Source: Cavia porcellus
Taxonomy: Eukaryota > Chordata > Mammalia > Rodentia > Caviidae
Assembly: GCF_034190915.1 (NCBI RefSeq)
Contig: NW_026947486.1
Location: 17,448,001 to 17,512,000 of the forward strand
DNA: 64,000 nt
Direction: 5' to 3'
The position numbers and the translations under genes are program-made. The notes under the pieces are model-generated. The model was not told the DNA's origin. It worked only from the letters and a program-made list of their open reading frames with translations, and did not search any database. Shown here one piece after another: positions 1 through 11,974 of this stretch. Numbering within the stretch: position 1 is the first letter of the stretch; the number at the start of each line of letters is the position of its first letter.

Positions 1-739
1 TGGTTATAAAGTGGAGGAAACTGAGCAAGAACTGTTTGTTTAGATTCTATTTCATGTCTCTGTTCTTTCAGAGATAAGGATACTTCTTTGCTCCAGGTGT
101 AGGGAGTTATGGTGGTTCAGTTTAGGTATCATTTTAGGGAGGAAAGAGAGGAGAGACAGGAAGTGGATAGGGACAAGATGGATTCTTTCAGATTACACTG
201 TTAGTGACCTGCTTTTTAAACTAAGCTCTAAGTTAAGCTCTACTTCTTAATAGACCATTCAGCTGGTAAACACCTTCATGATCCAACAGCTTTTCACAAG
301 CCCCATCTCCAGAATGAATCATATTACTGGCTTCCCTGGTTTTTCATCTTGCACTCAGAATATGGGATTTATTGGTGTCCATAGCTACATAGGCCAGTTT
401 TATATGTACTGTATATATCCTATTGGTTGACCTGCTTTAAAGGAGAAAAGCCGAGTGAATAGGTTTTGCTTCTACTGTTTTCTCAGATGGCAAGTTGCCA
501 TGTTTTGGAGTAGTATGTTCTCAATCCCATCAAGTATTTCATTTCCATTAGGGTGGGAAATACTGGGAAGGAACAGGAACATTAATTATGCTTTCTTGCC
601 AAAATAAGAAACTTTGAGTTTTATGAATGATATTTTATATAATTGTTTTAAGCATGTAACTATGGCTACTTTTATAACTTGTGTCACTGGAAACTGTGTG
701 GGGAAAAGATAAAAAGAATGTGACTTAATATTCAACAGT
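1..739. other. No recognised feature
   Basis: This AT-rich stretch has no credible reading frame and no repeat family I can name. It forms the left flank of L1-A. It may hold very old degraded repeats. Confidence 0.5.
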
Positions 740-744
740 CCAAT

Positions 745-1239
745 GAGTGGCTACCAGGGGCCTGAATACAATCTTGGAAGCCAAACATGCACAAATTGAA
801 TCCTACCATATAGGTAAGCTTTGAAATGTTGCTCCAAGGGAGTAAGACCATGCCTTGCATCCCAAGTCACCTGAAGATGCAAGGGAGGACTTTGCTGACC
901 TAACTGGGCCACATCTAGCAACCTAGATGTGGCAATCTAGCAATCACGCAGCTAACAGGGGCTGAATTCAGTCCCAGGAGCCAAACACACATGAGCTGAA
1001 TCCCAGTGCACAGGGAAGCTTTGCAACATCACTCCAAGGAGGTAAGACCATACCCAGGATCCCAAATCACCAGAGGATGCACTGGAGGTCCATGCAAGCC
1101 TAACTGGCCCATGCTCAGTGACCTCCAAATGACCAGCAGGTGCCTGAAGTCTGCCCTGGGAGCCAACAGGGGGCCAAGCAATTCCCAGCACATGGGGGAA
1201 GCTTTGGAACATTGCTCAAAAATTGGAAATATGGGAAAA
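745..1239 (+). promoter_or_regulatory. L1-A 5' UTR, ~200-bp tandem promoter monomers
   Basis: Two diverged tandem units and a partial third lie directly upstream of ORF1. Landmarks repeat in order: the segment reading CTA(C/A)CAGGGG starts at 751 and 952, and AAGCTTTG lies at 816, 1016 and 1199, giving periods of about 200 and 183 bp. Tandem 5' monomers are the known promoter architecture of rodent L1. Promoter activity is inferred from position only. Confidence 0.72.
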
Positions 1240-1249
1240 TGAAAAAATT

Positions 1250-2290
1250 AAAGAACAAAATACAATCCAGCCCAACCCAAGCAAGCCTAGGAGACATGGA
1301 AACAGAAGAAAATGTAAGACATACATCTTAAATTCCTGAAATGATAACAACTGAAGTAAAGAAACAACGCCAGGAAGCTATAAAAGAACTTAGATCAGAA
1401 ATAATCTCTCAGGTAAAAGAAATGGAAAACATAATATAAGAAATGCTGAACACATCTAAAGAAGACATAATATAAAAGGTAGAGGAAATTGCAAAAAGAT
1501 GGAAACCATGAATGAACAATATAAGAAACAAACAGAATGCACGAAGAAGATTCAAAGAGCTATCAAGGAAATCAAAAATTCTATTGAAAGTTGGCAAAAC
1601 CAGTTAAACAAAAGTGAAGATAGAATTTCAGACCTTGAAGACAAGATTACAGCTAGTGAACAGGAAAGGAAATATCTTTTATAAATAACAGGGAATCAGA
1701 AAATAACAATTCAACAGCTTCAAGATGATGCAAAGGAAAACAACATAAGATTGATAGGGATAAATGAAAAAGAAAGTGACAACACAAATTATATCAAATG
1801 GCTATTTACAGAAGGTATAGCTGAAAATTTCATAAGCATGATAAAGGAAACTGACATACAGATCAATGAAACTGACATACAGATCAATAGAAATACAAAT
1901 AACCATAACCAAAGCAAAAGTACACCCAGACATATAATAATCAACATCCCAGAAATCCAACATAAGAAAAAAATATTAAAAGCTGCTAGAGAGAAGAGAC
2001 AGATCACCTGTAAAGGAAAACCTATCAAAATCACAGCAGACTTCTCAATACAAACAATGATGTCAAGAAGAACATGGAGTGGAGTATTTCAGATCCTAAA
2101 GGAAAATGACTTCCAACCTAGACTGATGTACCCTGAAAAACTGTCCTTCAAAATGAATGGAGAAACAAGATACTTGCATGACAAAGAACAGCTGAAGAAC
2201 TTCATGACTATCAAACCAACCCTGAAAAGAATACTGAAAGACATTCTAGATAGACATAGGAAAAAACCTCTACACAAGGTAAACAATTAA
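1250..2290 (+). pseudogene. L1-A ORF1 (RNA-binding chaperone), broken
   Basis: ORF1 proteins are trimeric RNA chaperones of the L1 ribonucleoprotein. The order here is a charged, coiled-coil-like stretch (about 1330-1690, with SEDRISDLEDKI near its end), an RRM-like part with LIGINEKE at about 1749, and a C-terminal domain with TPRHIIINIPEIQHK and KGKPIKITADFS. In-frame stops end segments at 1331, about 1439 and 1684; the last part is open from 1751 to the native stop at 2288-2290. A perfect 21-bp tandem duplication at 1847-1888 adds a repeated ETDIQIN heptapeptide. The native stop followed by a short spacer to ORF2 is preserved. Confidence 0.85.
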
Positions 2291-2952
2291 ACAGAGTGGA
2301 AAGATAAGGAATCAAGACCAGAAAAATAAAAGATCAAAAGTAAACCAATATGCATCAGTTATAACCATTAATGCAAATAGCCTCAATTCACTAATTAAAA
2401 GAAACAGACTGGTAGAATGTATTAAGAAACAACATATAACCACATGCTGTCTACAAGAAACCCATCTAACCCAAAAGGAAACTCATAGAGTGAAAGTCAA
2501 AGGATGAAAAAGAACACTTCATGCAACAGGAATCCAAAAAAAAACCAGGGGTAGCTATTCTGTTTTCAGACAATGTGAACTTCAAACCAAGAATGATCTG
2601 AAAATATAAAGAAGGTCACTAATACTAGTTAGGGGAAAAATTCAAGAGGAAGAGATAACTATATTAAATATACATGCACCAAATTTAGGAGCACCCAGCT
2701 ATACAAAACAAATATTAACACAAATGAAACATCAAATAAGCAATATAACACAATTACAACAGGAGACCTTAACATACTATCAACACAAAGGGACAGATCA
2801 ACTAGACAGAAAATCAGCAAAGAAATAACAGAACTGAATCACACCTGTGAACAAATGGACTTGTTGGATGTATACAGAGAGTTACATCCAACATCATCAG
2901 AACATACATTCTTCTCAGCATCACATGGAACATTCTCTAAAATAGACTATAT

Positions 2953-4961
2953 AGACCTGTGAGTCTGCCTTTTCCACACACCAACTTGTGGTACCCAGAA
3001 ACTCTAGCCAAAGGCATGCATGGGGCCCCTCCTGCGACTACCATTGTCTCTGCAGACAACTTTGTGGGACCAGGGAACTCCAACCAGAGCTCCAACCCTT
3101 TCTCCCAGAACCTTGGAATACAGCAAATTGGTACTGTTTTAGCTCGAGGGGAGATTCAGTGACTGCCACACCGAAACAGAATATCTCAGCAGGCTCCAGT
3201 CAGTGTGTTCAGTACGCCCCTAAAATAGAGGTGTACAGTGGGTAAATAGGCCAGTACTAAAGCTCCCTCCAACTAACTGTAAGACACTGATGAGTCTGAC
3301 AAGAGTGTTGGTGACTCCTTTCTGCACACAGAAAATATCAGGCAGAGTGATGAGTGAGCCAATAAGGACCTCCCCAACTTGGAGAAAATCAAAAGGGCTT
3401 ACAAGATACACAGGCACACAATAGTACAGTAGGCCCTCAGCCAACAACAGGGAGATTTGATAACCTGGAATAATCTGAAGACAAAGTAATAGCAGGGACC
3501 AAAGGTTGACCTACATCAATACTACTAGGCTTGAGCTCTGAAAGAATACAGAACTCATCCAACAGGCCCTGCATTGGGAAGTCAGGTGACTGACCTGCCT
3601 ATTCATTGTGGGACCAAGCAATTGGACAAACATCAACCTTACATTAGGACCCCAAGACACGCTACCAACAGTTGACACTAGTGACATTGAAGGACCAAAT
3701 ATTAACTCAAAAGGGGAAAATGCCAAAACAAAAATGCAAAATGCAATCTCAAATATCTAGTCCACCAGGAGCAAGTACAGGAGACATTGAAATAGAGAAA
3801 TTCAAAAGTAATACACTGGAAATCTCTGAGAATATAGTGAGTGAAATAAAAAAACAACTCCATGAGGCTATAGGGGAAATCAAATTAAAAGTACTCTCCC
3901 ATGTAAAAATAGAAATAACAACCTTAGTAAAGGAGCTGCTAAGCACAGCTAAAGAAGAAATAGAGAAAAAAGTACAGGATCATGGGAAACTGAATGAATC
4001 TTTGAATGAACAATATAGAAAACATGCAGAATTCACAAAACAAGCTAAAAGAGACACCCAAGAAACAAAAAATTCTATTCAAAGCTGGCAAACTCTTTAA
4101 ATGAAGCTGATGATAGGATTTCTAATCTTGAGGACAGGATTGGAATTAGAGATCATGAAAGGACAGAACTTTTAAAAATAGCAAAGCAGCATGAAGTGAC
4201 AATCCAGCAGCTTCAAGATGATGCCAACAGAAAAAAAATATAAGATTAATAGGCATTAGTAAAGATGCAGGAATCAATGAAATGACATAACCAAAATAGT
4301 CACAGAAGTAATAGAAGAAAAATTCCCAAACATGGGGAAAAATCTGATATGCAGATAAGTGAGACATATGAAGTGACAAACAGTCACAACAAACATAAAT
4401 CTACACCCAGACATATAACAATTAAGGTCTCAGATATACAGCATAAAAACAGAATATTAAAAGCTCTTAGAGAAAAGACACAAATCACCTATCAAGGAAA
4501 GCCCATTAGAATCACAGTGGACTTTGCAGCACAAACCCTCAAGTCAAGACAGATAGGAGTGAGGTATTTCAAGCCCTGAAAGGAAACAACTTTCAACCCA
4601 GACTGATGTACCCAGAAAAACTTTCATTCAAATTTAATGGAGAAACAAGATACTTCCATGAGAAAGAACAAATGAAGAAATTCACGTCCACCAAGCCAAA
4701 CCTCGAAAGAATATTGAAATATATACTAGATAGAGATAAAAATGACCGCAATCCCAGAAACAACATCAAAAAGAAACCACCAGGTAGGACAAGCAATTAA
4801 ACAAGGGGAAAAATCAGAAAGCAAACAACTGGAACGTAACATGGCAAAGTTGACCCAGTACATATGAGTGATATCCATAAACAAAAATATCCTCAACTCC
4901 ACTATCCTTTATATGTTCTATCCTTTATACATTTTTTCTTTTTTCTCTTTAAATAAAAAAT
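2953..4961 (+). mobile_element. Half-L1-like (ORF1-only) retrotransposon in L1-A ORF2
   Basis: A 2,009-bp insertion splits L1-A ORF2. It is flanked by AAATAGACTATAT at 2940-2952 and AAATAGACCATAT at 4962-4974, a 13-bp target-site duplication with one mismatch. Contents: a ~765-bp non-monomeric 5' UTR (2953-3718), an L1-type ORF1, about 40 bp resembling the very start of ORF2, then a short AT-rich tail ending in AAATAAAAAA. The endonuclease, RT and long 3' UTR are absent. ORF1-only L1 derivatives are known as HAL1 (half-L1). The TSD shows the unit was inserted by target-primed reverse transcription; an internal deletion after insertion is the alternative. Confidence 0.8.
3719..4799 (+). pseudogene. 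ORF1 of the half-L1-like element, frameshifted
   Basis: This L1 ORF1 starts at ATG 3720 (MPKQKCKMQSQ) and has an in-frame Met at 3741. A long coiled coil (about residues 25-125, with IVSEIKKQLHEAI) is open to 4100, where a small deletion at CAAACTCTTTAAATG shifts the frame. C-terminal-domain sequence follows at 4349-4579 (TPRHITIKVSDIQHK) and 4606-4799 (MYPEKLSFKFNGETRYFHEK), ending at TAA 4798-4800. The protein would have been about 350 residues. It is more diverged from L1-C/D/F/G ORF1 than those are from each other. Confidence 0.8.
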
Positions 4962-7900
4962 AAATAGACCATATTCCAGCCCACAGAACATGCTTAAGTA
5001 AAAGCAAAAGAACTGAAATTATCCCATGCATGTTATCAGATCATGCCACCATGAAACTAGTAATTAATGACAAAAGAAACTGCAAAACTCCCACAAACAC
5101 ATGGAAATTGAATAATACACTCCTGTGCAATCAGTGGATCACAGAGGAAATTAAAGAAGAAATTAAACAATGTCTACAAGCAAACAAAAATACAAACACA
5201 TGTTACCAGAACCTGTGGGAAGCAATGTAAGCAGTCCTCAGAGGAAATTTTATTGCCATGATTTTCCACATGAGGAAAACAGGATGAACACTAATGAACA
5301 ACCTGATGCTACACCTCAAATATATAGAAAAAGAAGAGCAATTCAAGCCCAAGCCAAAAGAAGGGTCAGAGCAGAAATCAATGCAATAGAGACTAAGACG
5401 ATAATACAAAGAATCAATGAATCAAAGACTTGCTTCTTTGAAAGAATAAATTAAGTTGATAAGCCACAAGCCATCCTTATTTAAAAAAAAGAAAAAAAGT
5501 CAAATTCATGCAATAAGGAATGATGGGGGTGAAATCACTACAGACCCTTTGCAAATACAGATCATCATTACCTATTTTGAAAACCTCCACTTTCATAGAC
5601 TTGATATTGTGGAGGAAATGGACGGATTCCAAGAAACATATGAATTACCAAAGCTGGGTCAAGAAGTTGTAAAACTGCTCAATAACACAATTACAGTTAA
5701 CCAAATTGAAAATGTAATTAAAACCTTACAGACCAACAAAAGTCCAGGTCCAGATGTATTCACTGCAGAATTCTACAAGGAATTCAAAGATTTAATGCTG
5801 GCACTCCTTAAACTCTTCAATGAAATTGAGCAGGAAGCAATTCTCCCTAACTCATTCTTGGAGGCATATATTACTGTAATACCAAAACCAGAAAAAGACC
5901 CAACCAAAAAAGAGAACTGAAGGCCAACCTCCTTAATGAACATAAATGCAAACATTCTCAATAAACTATTGGCAAACAGAATGCAGCAAATCATCAAGAG
6001 GATTATACACCATGACGAGTGGAATTCATCACAGGAATGCAAGGATGGCTCAACATATGTAAATGAATAAATGTAATCCACCATATTAACAGACTCAAAA
6101 ATAAGAACCACACAATCATTTTTATAGATGCAGAAGAAGCTTTTGATAAGGTTCAACACTTATTTATAATAAGAACACTATAGAAAATTGGAATAAATGG
6201 TCTTTACCTCAATATGATAAAAGCCATCTATGAAAGCCAACAATTACCATCATGTTAAATGGACAAAAGCTGAAAGTCTTTATCCTAAAATCAGGAACAA
6301 GACAAAGATGTCCATTATCATCACTCTTACTCAATATAGTGCTGGAAATATTAGCCAGAGCAATTAGACAAGAGAGAACAATAAAAGGAGCAAGGATAGG
6401 AAAAGAAGTTAAATTATCGTTGTTTGCAGATGACATGATACTCTACATAGAAGACCCCTAAAATTCCATTGAAACAATCCTAAATATAATAAATAAATTC
6501 AGTAATGTAGCTGGATACAAAGTCAACACCAAAAATCAATAGCATTCCTTTACACTAACAACAAAATCACTGAGAAAGAAATAAGAGAAGCTAAATCCTT
6601 CATAATGACATCCAAAAATGACATACTTAAGAATCAATCTAACAAAAGAAGTAAAAGATCTATGCAGGAAAAATTATAATAACCTGAAAAAGAAGTCAAA
6701 AAGGACCTCATAAAATGGAAAGACATCTCTTGTTCATGGATAGGAGGAATAAATATTGGGAATATGACCATTCTCCCAAAATTGTTATACAGATTCAATG
6801 CAATCCCAATTAAAATAACACTAGCACACCTCACTGATCTAGAGAAATCACTGCTAAAATTCATCTGGAACCAGAAGAGACCTTGAAGAGCAAAGGCAAT
6901 TCTAAGCAACAAAGGCAGGGCAGGAGGCATCACAATCCCTGACTTGAAGTTGTACTACAAAGCTACTGCAATAAAATCAGCATGGTACTGGAATAAAAAC
7001 AAACCTGAAGATCAATGGAATAGATTAAAAGATACAACTACAACTATTAACACACTCAGCCACCTTATCTTTGATGAAGGGGCCAAACACATTCACTGAA
7101 AGAAAGATAGCCTCTTTAATAAATGATGCTGGAAAATTTGCTCTTCATATTCCAAAAGCTAAAACTAGACCCATGCCTATCACCATGTACTAAACTAAAG
7201 TGTAAATGGATAAAAAATCTGAATATTAAAACATAAACACTAAATCCATTGGAAGACAAATTAGGCAGAAATTTTGAAGACACAGGGGTAGGTAGAGAAT
7301 TCATGAACAAGAATCAAATTGCATGGGAAATACTTTACAGAATCAATAACTGGGATCATGTCTTATTAAAGAGTTTTACATGTCAAAAGAAATCCCCATT
7401 ATAGTGAAACAAACTCACAAATTGGGAGAAAAAATCTTAGTGAACTCTCTGTCAGACAAAGTACTTCTGTCTAAAACATAAAGAATTTTTTAAAAAATCA
7501 GATTCTCATAATTCAAAGATCCATTTTAAAATGGCATCTGAGATGAACACAAAGTTCTCAGGTGAAGAAATACAAATGGCAAATAAATACATGAAAAATT
7601 TTCAGCATCTTTGGTCAATAGAGAAATGCAAATTGAAACCACAATGAGATTCAGTCTCTCTCCAGAAAGAATGGCCAGGACAAAGAAAACTATCATCAGC
7701 TAACGTTGGAGATGCTTCAGGGAAATAAGAACTCTTCTGCACTTTTGTTGGGAGTGCAGACTGGTGCAACCACTGTGGAGGTCAGTCTGGAGGTCGCTCA
7801 AAAAGCTTGGATTGTAAGTCTCATTTGACCCAGCTATGCCACTTCTGGGCATATTCCCAGAAGAACTGAAAACATCATACCAGAGTGATATATGTGCACC

Positions 7901-8083
7901 CATGTTTATAGCAGCACAATTTGTAGTAGTCAGATATTGAAAACTATCTAAGTGCCCTTCAACTGAGGAATGGATAGAAAAAAATGTGGTATTTTTATAA
8001 ATTGAAGTACTACTCCACTTTGAAGAATAATCTTATTGAGATATTTATAAGTAAATGGGTGCAACTTGAGGCCATACACATAA

Positions 8084-9112
8084 GTGAAATAAATGAAACT
8101 CACATGTGGAAATATCATATAGTCTCCCTAGTGTAAGAAATAGTAAGTGTACATAAGATAGAAAAAACTCAATAAATACAGTGAAAGGATAAATATATGC
8201 TTAAAGGGGAAAACAATATCTCAGGAGAAATGATGAAAAAGGAAGGGAAAGAAACAAATATCTAAAATTATATAAACACACTTAGGATGACTAAGATGAT
8301 TGTGCTACAAATTCTATAAGATTTTGGAACAAAACAGTTAGCATTCATAGAATTGGAACAATTGTACATAATATTTTATAGTGATCTGAGTAAATCTTGA
8401 AGATCATTATATAAAACAGCAACCTCAATTATGCTCTTACCACCTTGTTTTGAAGGCATATATTGTCAGTGTTTTGGGCTCTTTGCTATTGTTATTTATT
8501 TGTCTGGTTTTTTTATGTTTTTCTAGTAATTTGTTTTATATTGTTTTGTTTTGTTTTTTCCTCTATTACAGAAAGGTTAGGTATACATGTAGAGACTCAT
8601 ACACGCATAGAACTTCTCCTAAACATTTATGAGAATTGTTTATATAATGCATGATGAAATTGACAGCTACTTTGAAGAAAAAGAGATACTAAGGTAATCA
8701 GTGCTGATTCTGTAGCATCATGCTGTGAAATCCAGCAATATGACTATTCTTTGTTCAGAGTGATTTTAGTCTGTTTTGTATTGTTTAATTTCAACATATG
8801 TGAAGGTATGAACAGCTATTTTGAATAGAATGAGGTACACTATAGCAGCCATTTTTGACTTCCTTATTGTCTGGTTTTGATGTAAAATGCTTTCACCATC
8901 CTGTTCTGATCAGTCTAATACTCTTTTATTTTGTATGAACTCACTGTGTGAAGATATGGAAAACTAAAAGAAAACAAGAGACAATATGATAGACAGTGAA
9001 GATCTCCCATTGTCTTCTTTGAAATCTGTATCTCCTACATTTTTTTCTTCTGATCTGTTTGGTTATGTTTAATTTTACCCTCTTTAAAATAAAATTAAAG
9101 AAACAAAAGTTT
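8084..9112 (+). repeat. L1-A 3' UTR with ~148-bp degenerate modules
   Basis: The L1-A 3' UTR contains a diverged tandem module. The landmark GACAGCTACTTTGAA-type segment recurs at about 8662 (GACAGCTAC), 8810 (GAACAGCTATT) and 8959 (GAAAACTAA), giving periods of 148 and 149 bp. The element ends in an A-rich tail near 9090-9112. Confidence 0.6.
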
Positions 9113-9879
9113 AATGATACTTTAGCAATAAGTTCAGAAGGAAATTATCTCTTAATATCCTTAGAAAACTAGTGGAGCAAGATATTTTATTTGAAAAGGT
9201 GATTCTATTTTGCAAGTTTTGGAAACACAGTGTCATTCACTTAGGTGCAAACTAGAACAGTATATCTCTGATTATAATTTGACAGAGAAAATCTATTTTT
9301 GTTTCATTAATCAATTTCAGACTTTATTGAAGAACTTTTATTATTGCATTATTAATGCCCTGTTCTACTAGGTTTGTGCAGAATTCATTTTGGGACATAT
9401 CCTTCCAAAGGTTTCTGCTTGTTTAGTAGAACAAAGGGTGGTTCTAGTAACTGAGTTAAGCAACATGTCATGAATAAGAACAGATTTTGGGACAAGATAA
9501 TGCTTTTATTGAATATTTCAAGGTGCAGGGAGATATTTCTACCAAGCAACTGAATACATAAATCTAGAGTTCAAGGGGAAAAAGCTGAGATGGAAAAAAA
9601 GATTTGAAAATAAGTGTTGAACTGAGATGGAGGAACAGATTTGAAAACAAATGCTGATTTGAGATGGAGGAATAGAATTGAAAATATCTGTTTAGTTCCA
9701 CATCTGTTGAGTTCAAAAGGATGTTTTTTAAGAAAGTGCATATATGCTGGAAACAAAAAGGGCTTTTGTTGACATTAACAGCCCACCTTTGTTGTGGTAG
9801 TGGAGATTGAAGCAAGGGTTTCATAAAGTTCTACATCCTCAATTCTTCCTTTTTTTTCTTTAAATTTTGAGGCTGGGTG
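9113..9879. other. Intervening sequence without a gene
   Basis: There is no coding signal and no named repeat here apart from a 37-bp minisatellite at 9585-9696. It separates the tail of L1-A from the ORF1 remnant L1-B. Confidence 0.5.
9585..9696. repeat. 37-bp minisatellite, three copies
   Basis: Three head-to-tail units begin with CTGAGATGG or TTGAGATGG at 9585, 9622 and 9659, an exact 37-bp period. Each unit has the pattern GAGATGGA...GA.TTGAAAA. with some substitutions. Confidence 0.85.
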
Positions 9880-10636
9880 GAAATAACCTCTCAGCTAAAA
9901 GAAACAAATTTCAAGATTTATAAGGTAACTGCTCAGAAAACATACAGAAGAGATAAATAAAAAACCTGATGATAAGAAGTGGATGGAAACCACAAATAAT
10001 CAATATAAGAAAGAAAAAATGTATGAAATGGATTCAAATAGATATACAGAAAATTAAACATTTCCTTTGAAACCAGCAAAACTGCTTAAATGAAATTAAA
10101 TACAGACATTCAGAACTTGAAGAAAGAATTGTGACTAGTGATCATAAAAGAAAAGATATTTGGAAAATAGCCAAAGATCTGTAAATAACAATTCAACTAC
10201 TTCAGGACAATGCAAAAAAAGATAATATAAGAATAATTGGAGTCAATGAAAAACCAGGATTCAATGCAAATGACGTTAAAAATAACTATTTGCAGAAGTA
10301 ATAACCAAAAATTATCCAGACATGAGAAAGGAATCTGACATACAGATTACTGAGGCATATAAAATTCCAATTAGCCATAAGCAAAGTAAATCTCCACCAA
10401 ATCATATAATAATTAAGAGCCTAGAAGTTCAGCACAAGAATAGATTATTAAAGGTTGTTAGAAAAAATAAACAGATCACCTGTAACAGAAAGCCTATTAG
10501 AATAGTGTGACAGACTTCTCAACACAAATCCTCAAGTCAAAAAAAGCTTAGAGTGAAGTTTTTCAAGTCCTGAAAGAAATCAACTCCCAACCCACATTGA
10601 TGTACCCTGAAAAAATGTCATTCAAAATTAATGGAG
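9880..10636 (+). pseudogene. L1-B: ORF1 fragment, truncated on both sides
   Basis: This is L1 ORF1 sequence from the end of the coiled coil through most of the C-terminal domain. Recognisable parts are a degraded QDNAKKDNIRIIGVNEK at about 10206 and MRKESDIQITEAYKI from 10322, followed by HKNRLLKVV. Stops and frameshifts are frequent. The right end at about 10636 abuts the first promoter monomer of L1-C, so L1-C apparently inserted here. The continuation expected beyond L1-C was not found, implying a deletion. Confidence 0.75.
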
Positions 10637-10638
10637 AG

Positions 10639-10900
10639 GAGTAGAGCAGCGGCACAGAATCCCACCTCAGCATGGGGGAACTCTTCCTGGCCTGGGGACC
10701 AGGCTGTAGTTCCCTGCTGGGACTGGTGAGTGGAGCAGCAGCAGGGAATCCTGTCCCAGCCTGAGCGAACACTCTTCCTTGCCTGGGGGCCAGGCCAAGG
10801 TTCCCTGCCAGGTCCAGTGAGTGGGGCCACCACAGGTAACCCCATCCCAGGCTGGAGGAACTCTCTGCCACACTGGGAACAGGACTTGAAGCTTGAAAAT
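10639..10900 (+). promoter_or_regulatory. L1-C 5' UTR, ~90-bp GC-rich monomers
   Basis: Three tandem units start with GAGTAGAGC, GAGTGGAGC and GAGTGGGGC at 10639, 10728 and 10819 (periods 89 and 91 bp). Each contains CC(C/T)AGCCTG-like, GGAACTCT-like and GTTCCCTGC segments. This is the likely L1 promoter. It shares no obvious similarity with the monomers of L1-A, L1-D or L1-F. Confidence 0.75.
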
Positions 10901-10929
10901 ATAGGAAAATGACAAAATGAAAGACCAAA

Positions 10930-11955
10930 ATGCAATCTCAAGCATCCAGCCCATCCCAAGAAAGCCTAGGAGCCATATGCATAGAAGAAAACACATGGCA
11001 CATAATTGAAATACCTGAAATAATAGTAACTGAAATAAAGAAGCAACTCTGGGAAGCCCTAAAGGAATTCAAACTAGAAATAATCTCTCAGGTAAAAGAA
11101 GAAATGATAAAAGAAATGAAGGAGATGCTGAACATAGCTAAAGAAGACAGAGTTAAAAAATTGGAGGAACTAAACAAAAAGACAGAATCCCTGGATGAAC
11201 AACATAAGAAATAAACAGAATACTTAAACAGATGCAAAGAAATATACAAGAAATCAAAAACTCCACTGAAAGTTGTAAAAACTGCCTCAATGAATGTGAA
11301 GATAGAATCTTAGACCTTGAAGACAAGATTGCAGCCAGTGAACAGGAAAGGAAAGATCTTTTAAAAATAACAAGAAATCGGGAAATAACAATTCAACACC
11401 TGCAAGATGACACAAAGAGGAACAACATAAGGTTGATAGGGATAAATGAAAAAGAAGGGGACAAAATAAAGGATATCAAGAGGATAGAGAAGTAATAGCT
11501 GAAAATTTCCCAAACATGAGATTGATAACTGATATCAAAAGCAATGAAGCATATAGAACTCCAAATAGCCATAACCAAAATAAATCTACACCCAGATACA
11601 TAATAATGACCATCCCAGAAATTGAGCAAAAGAATAGAATATTAAAAGCTGTCAGAGAGAAAAGACAGATCACCTATATAGGAAAACCTATCAGAATCAC
11701 AGCAGACTTCTCAGCACAAACAATAAAGGCAAGAAGAGCATGGAGTGAAGTATTTCAGATCCTAAGGAAAATGATTTCCAACCTAGACTGATGTACCTTG
11801 AAAAACTCTCCTTCAAAATGGATGGAGAAATAAGATATTTCCATTTCAAAGAACAACTGAAGAACTTCATGTTCACCAAGCCAATCCTGCAAAGAATACT
11901 GAAAGACAGTTTAGATATACTTAGGAAAATACCACTAAACAAAGCAGACAATTAA
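10930..11955 (+). pseudogene. L1-C ORF1, frameshifted
   Basis: The start is ATG 10930 (MQSQASSPSQESLGA). A coiled coil follows (EIKKQLWEALKEFKLEI) up to 11214, where AAGAAATAAACAG gives a premature stop. The RRM-like part continues from 11232 in another frame (NNIRLIGINEKEGD, about residue 60 of that segment). A further shift at about 11490 leads to the C-terminal domain at 11516-11791 (TPRYIIMTIPEIEQK), and another shift precedes the native TAA at 11953-11955. Full-length product would be about 340 residues. Confidence 0.85.
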
Positions 11956-11974
11956 ACAGAACAGAAACATAAAG

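Larger units (their letters stand above)
2330..8083 (+). pseudogene. L1-A ORF2 (endonuclease/reverse transcriptase), broken and split
   Basis: ORF2 supplies the APE-type endonuclease and the reverse transcriptase for target-primed reverse transcription. Endonuclease sequence runs 2330-2952, is interrupted by the element at 2953-4961, and resumes with CMLSDHATMKL at about 5027-5059, which keeps the Asp-His pair. The RT region has [14 protein letters not shown] (about 5742) and an intact FADD catalytic box at 6422-6433. The C-terminal zinc-knuckle region (about 7690-7780) is degraded and the frame ends near 8083. Many frameshifts exclude function. Confidence 0.85.
740..9112 (+). mobile_element. 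L1-A: decayed full-length-type LINE-1 with a nested insertion
   Basis: This is a non-LTR retrotransposon with the full L1 order: monomeric 5' UTR, ORF1, ORF2 and a ~1-kb 3' UTR ending in an A-rich tail near 9090-9112. Both ORFs are recognisable by protein motifs but carry many stops and frameshifts, so the copy is dead. A 2-kb ORF1-only element sits inside ORF2 at 2953-4961. I could not find a convincing target-site duplication around the whole element, which fits its age. It is the most diverged of the long L1 copies here. Confidence 0.88.

Noticed and set aside
10563..10996. Overlapping minus-strand frames rich in Gly, Pro and Ser
   Set aside because: They are antisense reads of the GC-rich L1-C promoter monomers, which lack stops because of composition and not coding.
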